64,000 nt of DNA from Kitasatospora aureofaciens. GTDB lineage: Bacteria > Actinomycetota > Actinomycetes > Streptomycetales > Streptomycetaceae. Below, one piece after another: positions 1 to 7,329 of this stretch. The notes beneath the pieces are model-generated. The model was not told where the DNA came from and searched no databases. It worked only from the letters and a program-made list of their open reading frames with translations. Location of the stretch: assembly GCF_019192735.1 (NCBI RefSeq), contig NZ_JAHTKP010000009.1, positions 1 to 64,000 of the forward strand, in the 5' to 3' direction. Made by a program: the position numbers and the translations under genes. How positions within the stretch are numbered: position 1 is the stretch's first letter; the number at the start of each line of letters is the position of its first letter.

Positions 1-1
1 G

Positions 2-859
2 ATCTCCGGGCCGGCTCGGACGCCGGGCGGGCTGCCGCGGCGGGCGTCGCGGGCCACGGGCGGGCCGGTGCTGGTGCCGGCGCCCGCGCCGGGGCCGGAC
101 GGCGAGGCCGGGTCGGGGAACGGGAGGCATCGGCGGGCGGCTGCCGTTGACCCTGTGACCGAAGCATTTGCTGAAGCTGTTACCGAAGCCGTTGCTGAAG
201 CTGTTACCGAAGCCGTTGCTGAAGCTGCAACTGGGACTGTTGCTGCGGTTGTTACTGGGGCTGTTACGGAAGTGCCCGTTGCCGACGCGCCGGTGGAGGC
301 GGGTTTGTGGACCCGGGGAGGGCTGCCCCGGCGGGTCCGGCAGGCGAACCTCGCGCCGCAGCTGAAGGAGCGGATGAAGGAACGGCTTCGGGGCCCGGGG
401 GAGGACGTGCCCGAGAACCGGGCCGCGCCGCAGGCTCCGGACGCCGAGCCGGTGCGGGAGCGCTCGCCCGAGGAGGCGCGGGCCACGTTCGCGTCGTTCC
501 AACGCGGCTTCACACGGGGCCGTGGCGCCACCGCCCCGGCGGCTCCGGCAGCGTCGGCGAACGCCCGGCCCGCCGCCGTCCCCGCCTGGCAGCCGCCGGA
601 CACGTCCCGACGGGCGATCAGCCCGGCGCCCGCCCCGGCAGCGCTGCCCGCGCCGCCCGAGGGCACCCGGGCGCCGCTCGTCCGGCGCGTCCCGGCGGGG
701 CCACCGGTCCGCCTGGTACCGCCTGTTGCACCCGAAGCACCCGAAGCACCCGAAGCACCCGAAGCACCCGAAGCACCCGTAGTACCCGCACGACCCGCAT
801 CACCCGCACAACCGGCACCACCCGTACCACCCGCTCCAGCGGAAGGAACTGATTCATGA
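2..859 (+). CDS. cvnA: CvnA conservon sensor kinase-like protein, C-terminal part
   Basis: Only the last 285 residues are visible; the frame is open to the left edge, so the gene starts outside the window. CvnA proteins are membrane histidine-kinase-like components of Streptomyces conservons that work with the CvnB, CvnC and CvnD proteins encoded next. The family tail is recognisable by LPRRVRQANLAPQL (about 298-365 in DNA) and by RSPEEARATFASFQRGFTRGR (about 462-525). The kinase core is not seen. The tail holds two tandem repeats: a 24-bp unit coding for AEAVTEAV (170-230) and five perfect 9-bp units coding for PEA (731-775). The stop overlaps the next start (ATGA), so the four genes are probably co-translated. 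The assignment rests mainly on the tail motifs plus the following cvnBCD order. Confidence 0.85.
   Translation: MSGPARTPGGLPRRASRATGGPVLVPAPAPGPDGEAGSGNGRHRRAAAVDPVTEAFAEAVTEAVAEAVTEAVAEAATGTVAAVVTGAVTEVPVADAPVEAGLWTRGGLPRRVRQANLAPQLKERMKERLRGPGEDVPENRAAPQAPDAEPVRERSPEEARATFASFQRGFTRGRGATAPAAPAASANARPAAVPAWQPPDTSRRAISPAPAPAALPAPPEGTRAPLVRRVPAGPPVRLVPPVAPEAPEAPEAPEAPEAPVVPARPASPAQPAPPVPPAPAEGTDS
170..230 (+). repeat. 24-bp tandem repeat inside cvnA
   Basis: The unit GCTGAAGCTGTTACCGAAGC plus CGTT occurs at 170-193 and 194-217, with a third partial unit after it. It uses GAA, GTT and GCT codons that are rare in the neighbouring genes, which points to recent local expansion. Confidence 0.8.
731..775 (+). 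repeat. 9-bp tandem repeat (CCCGAAGCA x5) inside cvnA
   Basis: Five perfect copies of CCCGAAGCA are followed by degenerate copies to about 830. They encode a Pro-Glu-Ala tail that becomes a Pro-rich end. Copy number is likely to vary between strains without breaking the frame. Confidence 0.85.
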
Positions 860-1275
860 CCATCTCGACGCAGCCGTCCGGAGACCTCAACTGGCTCCTG
901 GACGACCTGGTGGGGCGCGTCGCGGCCCTGCGGCACGCGGTGATCCTGTCCGGCGACGGCCTGGCCACCGGCGCCTCCCGCGACCTGGAGCGCGAGGACG
1001 CCGAGCACCTGGCCGCCGTCGCCGCCGGCTTCCACAGCCTCGCCAAGGGCGCCGGCGGGCACTTCAAGGTCGGCGGAGTCCGGCAGACCATGGTGGAGCT
1101 CGACGAGGCGTTCCTGTTCATCACGGCGGCCGGCGACGGCAGCTGCCTGGCCGTGCTGAGCGAGGCCGAGGCGGACATCGGCCAGATCGCCTACGAGATG
1201 GCCCTGCTGGTCAAGCGGGTCGGCGAGCACCTGGCCGCCGAGCCGCGCACCGAAACCGCGCCGCCGGGGAGATGA
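856..1275 (+). CDS. cvnB: CvnB roadblock/LC7-domain protein
   Basis: A 139-residue protein with one roadblock/LC7 domain (about residues 8-118). It begins with the typical LNWLLDDLVGRV and continues with HAVILSGDGLATGAS. In conservons the roadblock protein is thought to act with the small GTPase CvnD as a regulatory module at the membrane, below the CvnA sensor. The ATG overlaps the cvnA stop by 4 bases, and its own stop overlaps the next start in the same way, so translational coupling is likely. Length and motif match the family closely. The signal sensed by this conservon cannot be told from the sequence. Confidence 0.92.
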   Translation: MTISTQPSGDLNWLLDDLVGRVAALRHAVILSGDGLATGASRDLEREDAEHLAAVAAGFHSLAKGAGGHFKVGGVRQTMVELDEAFLFITAAGDGSCLAVLSEAEADIGQIAYEMALLVKRVGEHLAAEPRTETAPPGR

Positions 1276-1820
1276 GCGGGCCGATGGCGGATCCGAAGGC
1301 GGAGGCGGCGGGACGGCCCGGTCCGGGTGCGGACGAGGTGAGTGCGGACGCGGTGGACCCGGACGAGGTCGGGGTGGGCGCGGACGAGGCAGGACCCGAC
1401 GAGGTCGAGGTCGACCTGTTCCGGGCGCGCACCCCGGTCGACAACCGCTGGTTCGACGACGAGGCCGGGCCGGTGGTGCGGCTGTACTCGATGACCCGCG
1501 GCCGCACCCGGCCGGTCGAGGACGGCCTGTTCGACCTGATCTCGCTGATCACCGCCGCCGAGCCCGGGCCGGACGCGGGGGCCGTGCCCGCGCACGTGCT
1601 CGACCCGGAGCACCAGACCATCCTGGCCTGGTGCCGCCGGGAGCCGCTGTCCGTCGCCGAACTCGGCTCCTACACCGACCTGCCGGTCAGCGTCGTCCGC
1701 GTCCTGCTCGGCGACCTCTACGACGCCGAGCTGATCAGCGTCACCCGACCCGTTCCGCTCGCCGAGCTGCCGGACGAGCGCCTGCTGCGAGACGTGATCA
1801 ATGGACTCCGTGCGCTCTGA
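1272..1820 (+). CDS. cvnC: CvnC DUF742 protein
   Basis: A 182-residue DUF742 protein of the conservon. The C-terminal two thirds carry the family features: VVRLYSMTRGRTRP, LDPEHQTILAWC, SVAELGSYTDLPVSVVRVLLGDL, and an end resembling LLRDVINGLRAL. The N-terminal 60 residues are unusually long and acidic (Asp/Glu-Val repeats), with several possible starts; the ATG at 1272 was kept because it overlaps the cvnB stop (ATGA). DUF742 has a winged-helix-like look, but its role is not settled. It overlaps the start of cvnD by 20 bases. Confidence 0.9.
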   Translation: MSGPMADPKAEAAGRPGPGADEVSADAVDPDEVGVGADEAGPDEVEVDLFRARTPVDNRWFDDEAGPVVRLYSMTRGRTRPVEDGLFDLISLITAAEPGPDAGAVPAHVLDPEHQTILAWCRREPLSVAELGSYTDLPVSVVRVLLGDLYDAELISVTRPVPLAELPDERLLRDVINGLRAL

Positions 1821-2490
1821 CCACCACCCGGGCCCGGACCGGGGCCTTCCCCGCCCCCGTCCGGCGGACGCGGGCTCGGGCTCGGGCCCGGGCCGGGGCA
1901 CCGCCAACGACCCGCGCTGGCGTGGCGGTCCGGCCGTCGCGGTGAAGATCCTGGTCGCGGGCGGGTTCGGCGCGGGCAAGACCACCCTGGTCGGCGCGGT
2001 CAGCGAGATCCGGCCGCTGCGCACCGAGGAGGAGCTGAGCGAGCTGGGCCGCCCGGTGGACGACACCTCGGGCGTGGAGGCCAAGCGCACCACCACGGTG
2101 GCGATGGACTTCGGCCGCATCGACCTGCGGCCCGGCCTCGCGCTCTACCTGTTCGGCACCCCCGGGCAGGACCGGTTCTGGTTCGTCTGGGACGAGTTGG
2201 CGCGCGGCGCGCTCGGCGCGGTGGTGCTCGCGGACACCCGGCGCCTGGCCGACTCCTTCCCATCGGTGGACTTCTTCGAGCAGCGCGGCATCCCGTTCGT
2301 CGTCGCGGTGAACTGCTTCGACGGCACCGAGCGGTTCGCCCCCGAGGAGGTCCGGGACGCGCTCGACCTCGACCCGGACATCCCGGTGCTGCTGTGCGAC
2401 GCGCGGCTGCGGGAGGACGGGAAGGAATTGCTGGTCGCGCTCGTCGAGCACGCCGCCGCCCGGCGCCGGCCGACTGCCGTTCAGGCCTGA
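1801..2490 (+). CDS. cvnD: CvnD small GTP-binding protein
   Basis: A 229-residue P-loop GTPase closing the conservon. Walker A is GGFGAGKTT at residues 54-62, the switch II region is LFGTPGQDRF from about 118, and the base-recognition motif is NCFD at 171-174, where Ras-type proteins have NKxD. The first 45 residues are a Pro/Gly/Asp-rich tail; a later start near Val46 is possible, but the ATG at 1801 fits the usual cvnC-cvnD overlap. CvnD proteins are proposed to cycle GTP in response to CvnA and the CvnB roadblock protein. No downstream gene is coupled to it. Confidence 0.92.
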   Translation: MDSVRSDHHPGPDRGLPRPRPADAGSGSGPGRGTANDPRWRGGPAVAVKILVAGGFGAGKTTLVGAVSEIRPLRTEEELSELGRPVDDTSGVEAKRTTTVAMDFGRIDLRPGLALYLFGTPGQDRFWFVWDELARGALGAVVLADTRRLADSFPSVDFFEQRGIPFVVAVNCFDGTERFAPEEVRDALDLDPDIPVLLCDARLREDGKELLVALVEHAAARRRPTAVQA

Positions 2491-2728
2491 TCCGGGCCTG
2501 GTTCGGGCCTCATCCGCCGCTGATCCGCTCCTGATCCCGACCGGCGTCTCATCCTGACGTCCGTATCCCGGACGTTCGGCGCGCTGAAGGTTGCCTAGAC
2601 CGGTCGGGCGTGGAAGGCTCTGTGGACGAAGGCCGCCCGGCCGCACGTCCGGCGGCAGGCCTTTCGATCACGCACCTTCGGCGCGCACCCTGCGCCGCCG
2701 AGCACGGACCGAGGGGGAGGGCAGCACG

Positions 2729-2839
2729 ATGACCGTCGGCCAGCGATGCGATACGGCTGGGCCCGCCCCGATCACGCCGGTGCTCACCGTCCGCCGCTAC
2801 ATCGACCACGCGCTGATCTGCAGCGCGTGTTGTCGCTGA
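2729..2839 (+). CDS. Putative leader peptide (36 aa, Cys-rich end)
   Basis: A 36-residue peptide starting MTVGQRCDTAG and ending LTVRRYIDHALICSACCR. The end matches the actinobacterial leader-peptide pattern LTxRxH(V/I)D...SAxCR, in which terminal cysteines probably act as a sensor for Cys-tRNA or sulfur status. A purine-rich Shine-Dalgarno stretch (GAGGGGGAGG) lies 9-18 bases upstream. Such peptides usually precede sulfur or cysteine genes, but the next gene here is the winged-helix regulator 505 bases away. Pattern match is by eye; it is too short for strong homology evidence. Confidence 0.6.
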   Translation: MTVGQRCDTAGPAPITPVLTVRRYIDHALICSACCR

Positions 2840-3344
2840 CCGGCCGGCCCCTTCCCCGGTACGTCCGACCCGCCCATGGCCCCTGCCCGGCTGCGGTCTG
2901 ACGTACCGTCAATCCGTCCACCAGGCCGACACGGTACGCCGGACACCGGCGCGCCCGTGACCGGCGATCCGGCCCCCGCCCCGCAGAGAGGCCACCTGTG
3001 AACCTCGCCTTCCCAAACCCCACCCCCGGAGCCGCCGGGCGCCCCCGTATAGCCCGAGAATCCCCCGCGGTGCGCTGCGGCGTGCCGTCCGGGCGGTCGA
3101 GCGGACGGCCGAACCGGCTTTTGCGCGCAGCAAGTTGCGGCTCCGCGGACAGCAGCGTCGGTCCTGCCGACCTGGAGCCGTTCTGGCCGTCCCGGCAGCC
3201 GCACCTGTTCGATCAGACGTGTCCGGGCTCGCCCAGCGCGTCCCGGCTCTCCGCCCGCTGACCCCGGATCAGCCCCGGCAGTACGCCCGGTCGACGCGCA
3301 GACGACTCCACCCCGTCCGTCACGCGCGAAATGAGCGGCACACC
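2840..3344 (+). other. 505-base gap between leader peptide and winged-helix gene
   Basis: No gene is supported. An 87-codon frame from GTG 2998, with a GAGAGG ahead of it, has no recognisable features and an atypical Arg/Ser/Pro content. Under the leader-peptide model this stretch would be the attenuator and mRNA leader, but I could not identify a clear terminator/antiterminator pair. Confidence 0.4.
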
Positions 3345-4070
3345 ATGTCTTCCTCCTCCACGGCCACCCTGCCCCTGCCCACCGCGACCCCGCACCTGCG
3401 CGCGGTCCGCTCCGTTCCGTCCGCCTCTCCCAACCCGGCGGGCCGTCCGGCCCATTCCGTACCTCCGCACGTCCTCCCGCCCCGATCGACGCAGGCCCCG
3501 ACCCCGGTGCCGCCCGCCGTCTCCCAGGCGGGCGGCGTTCTCCCGTCGGCGCCGCAGTCGCTGCTGGCCGCGCTGCCGGAAGGGGCGGCCGTCGTGGCCG
3601 CTCTGCCGCAGGGCGCGCTGACGCAGGCTCTTCTCGCCCAGTACGGTGCGCAGTTCAGCGGTCAGTCCGGTGGTGCGGCCGGGCACCCGATGGTCGGGTA
3701 CCTGGTGCTCGTGCCGGCAGAGAACCCGGGAGCAGCCGCCCCGGGTGCCGTGCCCGCCGCCGTCCGCCCGGTCCGTCCGGCCGACCAGGGCATCACCGTC
3801 GACACCGAGCGGCGAAACGCCTACGTGGACGGGCGGTTGCTCGACCTCACGTACCTGGAGTTCGAGCTGCTCGCGCACCTCACCGAGCACCCGCAGCGGG
3901 TGCACACCCGGGACCACCTGGTCTCCGCCGTCTGGGGCTACGGCCACGTCGGCGACGGCCGCACGGTGGACGTGCACGTGGCGCGGCTGCGCCGGAAGCT
4001 CGGATCGGCCTACCGGGACAGCATCGTGACGGTCCGTCGGGTCGGCTACAAGTACACGCCGGTGGCGTGA
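3345..4070 (+). CDS. Winged-helix (OmpR/PhoB-type) DNA-binding protein
   Basis: A 241-residue protein. The N-terminal 140 residues are Pro/Ala/Ser-rich and probably disordered, with no receiver domain. The C-terminal 95 residues are an OmpR/PhoB effector domain: ITVDTERRNAYVDGRLLDL, LTYLEFELLAHLTEHPQRVHTRD, VDVHVARLRRKLG, and the closing VRRVGYKYTPVA. It is therefore a phosphorylation-independent DNA-binding protein rather than a classical response regulator. The ATG at 3345 was chosen because the open frame upstream is low-complexity and lacks protein character. It is followed by a strong terminator, so it is monocistronic unless read with the leader peptide. Targets are unknown. Confidence 0.85.
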   Translation: MSSSSTATLPLPTATPHLRAVRSVPSASPNPAGRPAHSVPPHVLPPRSTQAPTPVPPAVSQAGGVLPSAPQSLLAALPEGAAVVAALPQGALTQALLAQYGAQFSGQSGGAAGHPMVGYLVLVPAENPGAAAPGAVPAAVRPVRPADQGITVDTERRNAYVDGRLLDLTYLEFELLAHLTEHPQRVHTRDHLVSAVWGYGHVGDGRTVDVHVARLRRKLGSAYRDSIVTVRRVGYKYTPVA

Positions 4071-4088
4071 TCGCGGCTTCCTGGCCAA

Positions 4089-4135
4089 ACGGCGGCCGCC
4101 CGTTCGTGGGGAACGGGCGACCGCCGTTCTTCTTT
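4089..4135 (+). terminator. Rho-independent terminator after winged-helix gene
   Basis: A 17-bp stem, ACGGCGGCCGCCCGTTC (4089-4105) with GAACGGGCGACCGCCGT (4111-4127), has one G-U type mismatch and is followed by TCTTCTTT. Confidence 0.9.
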
Positions 4136-4149
4136 CGTCCGCTCCGAGA

Positions 4150-4202
4150 ACAGCTGGCAGATAACAGATGACAAACTCTGAAATCTGTTATCTGTCAGCT
4201 GT
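4150..4202. repeat. Dispersed AT-rich hairpin repeat, copy A
   Basis: Arms ACAGCTGGCAGATAACAGAT (4150-4169) and ATCTGTTATCTGTCAGCTGT (4183-4202) pair at 19 of 20 positions around a 13-base loop. The core including the loop, CAGATAACAGATNNCAAACTCTG, is shared with copy B. It lies between convergent genes, just before the 3' end of the aldo-keto reductase. Confidence 0.85.
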
Positions 4203-4226
4203 GCTCGTCGGCCATCACCCCGCCAC

Positions 4227-5216
4227 TCAGCGGCTGAGCCGGTCGATCTCCGCCAGGTCCTCCGCCGTCAGCGGCCCGCCGTTCAGCGCGTCGATGTTCT
4301 GGTCCAGCTGCGCGACACTGCTCGCGCCGATGATGACCGACACCACCCGCAGGTCGCGCAGCACCCAGGACAACGCGAGCTGGGCAAGCGTCTGCCCGCG
4401 CCGCTCCGCCACCTTGTTCAGCGCCCGCAGCTGCTTCAGCTTGGGCCCGCTGAGTGCCTCCTCGTTCAGGAACTTCCCGATCGACATCCGCGAGCCCGCC
4501 GGCACCTGGCCCGACAGGTAACGGTCGGTCAACAGGCCCTGGGCGAGCGGGGAGTAGGCGATCAGGCTGGTCTGGGTGTCGCCGACCGCGTCCAGCACGC
4601 CCTCCTCCACGTACCGGTTGAGGATCGAGTACGCGGACTGGTTCATCAGCACCGGCGTGCCCAGCTCGCGCAGGATCGCCACCGCCTCCCGGTGCTGCTC
4701 CGCCGGGTAGTTGGAGATGCCCGCGTACAGCGCCTTCCCCGAGCGGACCGCGCTGTCCAGCGCGCCCATCGTCTCCTCGACCGGGGTGTCCGGGTCGTAG
4801 CGGTGCGAGTAGAAGACGTCGACGTAGTCCAGCCCCATCCGCCCCAGCGACTGGTCCAGGCTGGCCAGCAGGTACTTGCGGCTGCCGCCGTTGCCGTACG
4901 GGCCGGGCCACATGTCCCAGCCGGCCTTCGTGGCGATGAACAGCTCGTCCCGGTACGGGCGGAAGTCCTGCGCGAACAGGTACCCGAAGTTGCGCTCGGC
5001 GCTGCCGTACGGCGGGCCGTAGTTGTTCGCCAGGTCGAAGTGGGTGATCCCCCGGTCGAAGGCCCGGCGCAGCACCGCCCGTTGCACGTCCAGCGGCTGG
5101 GCGTCGCCGAAGTTGTGCCAGAGGCCGAGCGAGACGGCGGGCAGCTGCACGCCGCTGCGCCCGGCCTTGCGGTAGGTCATCGAGGCATAGCGGTCATCCG
5201 AGGCGAGGTAGCTCAT
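4227..5216 (-). CDS. Aldo/keto reductase, L-glyceraldehyde-3-phosphate reductase type
   Basis: A 329-residue NADPH-dependent aldo-keto reductase of the YghZ/AKR14 kind. Catalytic tetrad residues are visible as Asp61 and Tyr66 (FDLANNYGPPYGSAE), Lys97 (ATKAGWDMWPGPYG) and His138 (YSHRYDPDTP). LGLWHNFGD and LTDRYL are typical of this subgroup, which reduces L-glyceraldehyde 3-phosphate and other aldehydes. The C-terminus has the NADP-binding IIGASSVAQLDQN. The ATG at 5216 has AGGA nine bases upstream; an in-frame ATG at 5225 is the alternative. A longer frame upstream is not supported. It faces away from the TetR operon and shares its promoter region. Confidence 0.9.
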   Translation of the reverse strand: MSYLASDDRYASMTYRKAGRSGVQLPAVSLGLWHNFGDAQPLDVQRAVLRRAFDRGITHFDLANNYGPPYGSAERNFGYLFAQDFRPYRDELFIATKAGWDMWPGPYGNGGSRKYLLASLDQSLGRMGLDYVDVFYSHRYDPDTPVEETMGALDSAVRSGKALYAGISNYPAEQHREAVAILRELGTPVLMNQSAYSILNRYVEEGVLDAVGDTQTSLIAYSPLAQGLLTDRYLSGQVPAGSRMSIGKFLNEEALSGPKLKQLRALNKVAERRGQTLAQLALSWVLRDLRVVSVIIGASSVAQLDQNIDALNGGPLTAEDLAEIDRLSR

Positions 5217-5467
5217 GCCGGACATCCTGCCAGCCCGGGAGCCCGGGAGCCCGGACCGAGGCCGTCGCCCGGGTGCTGATGTGACGCGGTGTGATGTGAG
5301 GCGACGTGACGCGCGCCACCGGGCGCAGCGGAATGCCGCCCGACGGTGTGGGGGAGACGAACGGGCGAGGGGCCGTGGCCGCCGGGGGGGCGGCGCACGG
5401 CCCTCGGTCGTCCCGGGGAGCCCGGGTCGTTCCGGGATGCTTCTGCCGTTCCCGGAACCCTCTGGCG

Positions 5468-5493
5468 CACTGTACCTACTGGTATGTACAGTG
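5468..5493. promoter_or_regulatory. Probable TetR operator
   Basis: A palindrome with perfect 8-bp arms, CACTGTAC (5468-5475) and GTACAGTG (5486-5493), and a 10-base centre. It lies 6 bases before the TetR start codon, the usual place for autorepression. Confidence 0.8.
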
Positions 5494-5499
5494 ATCCCC

Positions 5500-6078
5500 A
5501 TGGCAACCCAGGACCGTCTCATCGAGAGCACCCAGGAACTCCTCTGGGAACGCGGCTACGTCGGCACCAGCCCCAAGGCCATCCAGCAGCGCGCAGGCGT
5601 CGGCCAGGGCAGCATGTACCACCACTTCACCGGCAAGCCCGACCTCGCCGCCACCGCCCTGCGCCGCAGTGCCGAGCAGATGCGCGCCGTCGCCGCGGCC
5701 GACCTCGCCGCCCCGGGCACCGCCTACGACCGCATCGCCGCCTACCTGCAGCGCGACCGCGACGTGCTGCGCGGCTGCCGGATCGGCCGGATGGCCCAGG
5801 ACCCGGACGTCATCGCCGACCCGCAGCTGCGCGCCCCGGTCGAGGCGACCTTCGACTGGCTGCGCGGCCGGATCGCCGAGCTGGTCGCCGAGGGCCAGGC
5901 GGCCGGCGAACTCACCCCGGGCGTCGACCCGGCCGACACCGCCGCCGCGCTGGTCGCCGTCGTCCAGGGCGGTTACGTGCTCGCTCGCGCGGCCGGCCGC
6001 GCCGAGCCCTTCGACCAGGCCGTACGCGGCGCCCTCGGCCTGCTCGCCGCTCACCGGACCGCGCCCGGCACCGCCTGA
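5500..6078 (+). CDS. TetR/AcrR family transcriptional regulator
   Basis: A 192-residue repressor. The N-terminal helix-turn-helix (about residues 8-52) reads ESTQELLWERGYVGTSPKAI, then GVGQGSMYHHFTGKPDLA. The C-terminal ligand domain begins AYDRIAAYLQRDRDVLRGC and is of the type with a conserved Cys and GCRIGRMAQD. The ATG at 5500 gives the normal family N-terminus; a GTG at 5491 would sit inside the operator. It is the first gene of an operon with a DUF4865 protein, a CMD-like protein and a phosphotriesterase-like hydrolase, and the palindrome just upstream implies autoregulation and control of the whole set. Confidence 0.92.
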   Translation: MATQDRLIESTQELLWERGYVGTSPKAIQQRAGVGQGSMYHHFTGKPDLAATALRRSAEQMRAVAAADLAAPGTAYDRIAAYLQRDRDVLRGCRIGRMAQDPDVIADPQLRAPVEATFDWLRGRIAELVAEGQAAGELTPGVDPADTAAALVAVVQGGYVLARAAGRAEPFDQAVRGALGLLAAHRTAPGTA

Positions 6079-6100
6079 CGTCCCACGCCCCGAGCCCGAC

Positions 6101-6209
6101 GCGCCGCAGACCCGACGCGCCGCAGACCCGACGCGCCGCAGACCCGACGCGCCGCAGACCCGGCGCGCGAGCCCGACGCGCTGCAGACCCGACGCGCCGC
6201 CGACCCGGC
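6101..6209 (+). repeat. 16-bp tandem repeat between TetR and DUF4865 genes
   Basis: The unit GCGCCGCAGACCCGAC is repeated about six times (6101, 6117, 6133, 6149, 6178, 6194), with one shortened 13-base unit. Spacers are absent, so this is a simple tandem array and not CRISPR. Confidence 0.9.
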
Positions 6210-6232
6210 CGCCCAACGGAGGAGAACCGCCC

Positions 6233-6829
6233 GTGCACGCCATGCAGTACGAGATCACCCTCCCCGCCGACTACGACATGGGGATCATCCACAAGCGGGT
6301 CGCCGAGAAGGGCCACCTCCTCGACGCCTACCCCGGCCTCGGCCTCAAGGCGTACCTGGTCCGGGAGCGCGGCCAGGACAACTCGCCGGTCAACCAGTAC
6401 GCGCCGTTCTACCTCTGGCGCACCCCCGAGGGGATGAACAGCTTCCTCTGGGGCCCGGGCTTCCGCGGCCTGAGCGCCGACTTCGGCCGCCCCGACGTCC
6501 GCCACTGGCTCGGCGTGGGCCTGTCCCACGGGACCGCGTCCGCCGCCCATGCATCGACCACCGACGCGCCCACCACCGCCACCCGCCGGACCTTGAGTCT
6601 CCCCGAGACCGCCGACCCGGCCGAGGCCGTCGAGCGGGCGCTCGCCGACCTGCCCGTCCACCCCGCGCTGCACACCGCCGCCGTGGCGGTCGACCCGAGC
6701 CGGTGGGAGCTGCTGCAGCTCGCCCTCTGGCGCGGTCCCGTCCCCGACGACGCGCCCGGCACCCGTTACCGGGTGCTGCACCTGTCCCGGCCCGAACTCG
6801 ACCGGCTGCCCGCCGGCCGCCACTGGTGA
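6233..6829 (+). CDS. DUF4865 family protein
   Basis: A 198-residue protein of the DUF4865 family, which has no established function. Seen features are MQYEITLPADYDMGIIHKRV, AYPGLGLKAYLVRERG, NQYAPFYLWRTPEGMNSFLWG and FRGLSADFGRPDVRHWLGV. The second half is more variable, with a Thr-rich linker and WELLQLALWRG near the end. GTG 6233 was chosen because GGAGGAGA ends seven bases upstream; ATG 6242 would give 195 residues. It is encoded in the TetR operon next to a carboxymuconolactone-decarboxylase-like protein, a pairing suggestive of a small-molecule detoxification role, which is inference only. Confidence 0.85.
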   Translation: MHAMQYEITLPADYDMGIIHKRVAEKGHLLDAYPGLGLKAYLVRERGQDNSPVNQYAPFYLWRTPEGMNSFLWGPGFRGLSADFGRPDVRHWLGVGLSHGTASAAHASTTDAPTTATRRTLSLPETADPAEAVERALADLPVHPALHTAAVAVDPSRWELLQLALWRGPVPDDAPGTRYRVLHLSRPELDRLPAGRHW

Positions 6830-6846
6830 AAGGATTCGCCACCCCC

Positions 6847-7329
6847 ATGACCGCCCCCGCCCCCATGACCGCCCCCGCCCCGATGACGCCCGCCGACCTC
6901 ACCCCCGCCCCGCTCGACCGCGAGGCCGGCTACGCCCTCCTCGCCGACCTCGCCGGTCCGGTCGCCGCCGGCACGCTAGGCGGCCTGGACGGCGTCGCCC
7001 CCGGCTTCGCCGACTGGATCGTCACAAGCCTGTTCGGCGGCACCTACCAGCGCCCCGGCCTCGCCCTGCGCGACCGCCAGGTGGCCAACCTGGCCGCCCT
7101 CACCGCTCTCGGCGGCGTCGAGCCGCAGCTCGCCGACCACGTCCGCAACAGCCTGCGGATCGGGATGACGAGGGAGGAGATCACCGAGGTGATGGTCCAC
7201 CTCGCCCCCTACGTCGGGGTCCCCAAGGCGCTGGCCGGCCTGCGCGTCGCCACCGCCACCTTCGCCGAGTTGCAGCAGGCGCAGCCGACACAGCAGGAGC
7301 AGCAGTCGGCCGAGGCGGCCCAGGCATGA
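6847..7329 (+). CDS. Carboxymuconolactone decarboxylase-like protein
   Basis: A 160-residue all-helical protein with CMD/AhpD-like character: FADWIVTSLFGGTYQRPGLALRDRQ, NLAALTALGGVEPQLADHVRNSLRIGMTREEI, MVHLAPYVGVPKAL. The CxxC motif of AhpD peroxidases is absent, so it belongs with the decarboxylase-like group whose reactions are mostly unknown. The N-terminus carries a small repeat (MTAPAP twice), which gives three possible ATG starts at 6847, 6865 and 6883; the first was kept, with AAAGGA upstream. The stop overlaps the next start, supporting co-translation. Confidence 0.88.
   Translation: MTAPAPMTAPAPMTPADLTPAPLDREAGYALLADLAGPVAAGTLGGLDGVAPGFADWIVTSLFGGTYQRPGLALRDRQVANLAALTALGGVEPQLADHVRNSLRIGMTREEITEVMVHLAPYVGVPKALAGLRVATATFAELQQAQPTQQEQQSAEAAQA

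Noticed and set aside
2998..3261. 87-codon frame starting at GTG 2998 with a GAGAGG upstream
   Set aside because: Composition is not protein-like, and it lies where the leader/attenuator region is expected.
6101..6209. Repeated units resembling a CRISPR array
   Set aside because: Units are directly adjacent with no unique spacers, and no cas genes occur; it is a simple tandem repeat. The same applies to 43763-43821 and 26521-26580.
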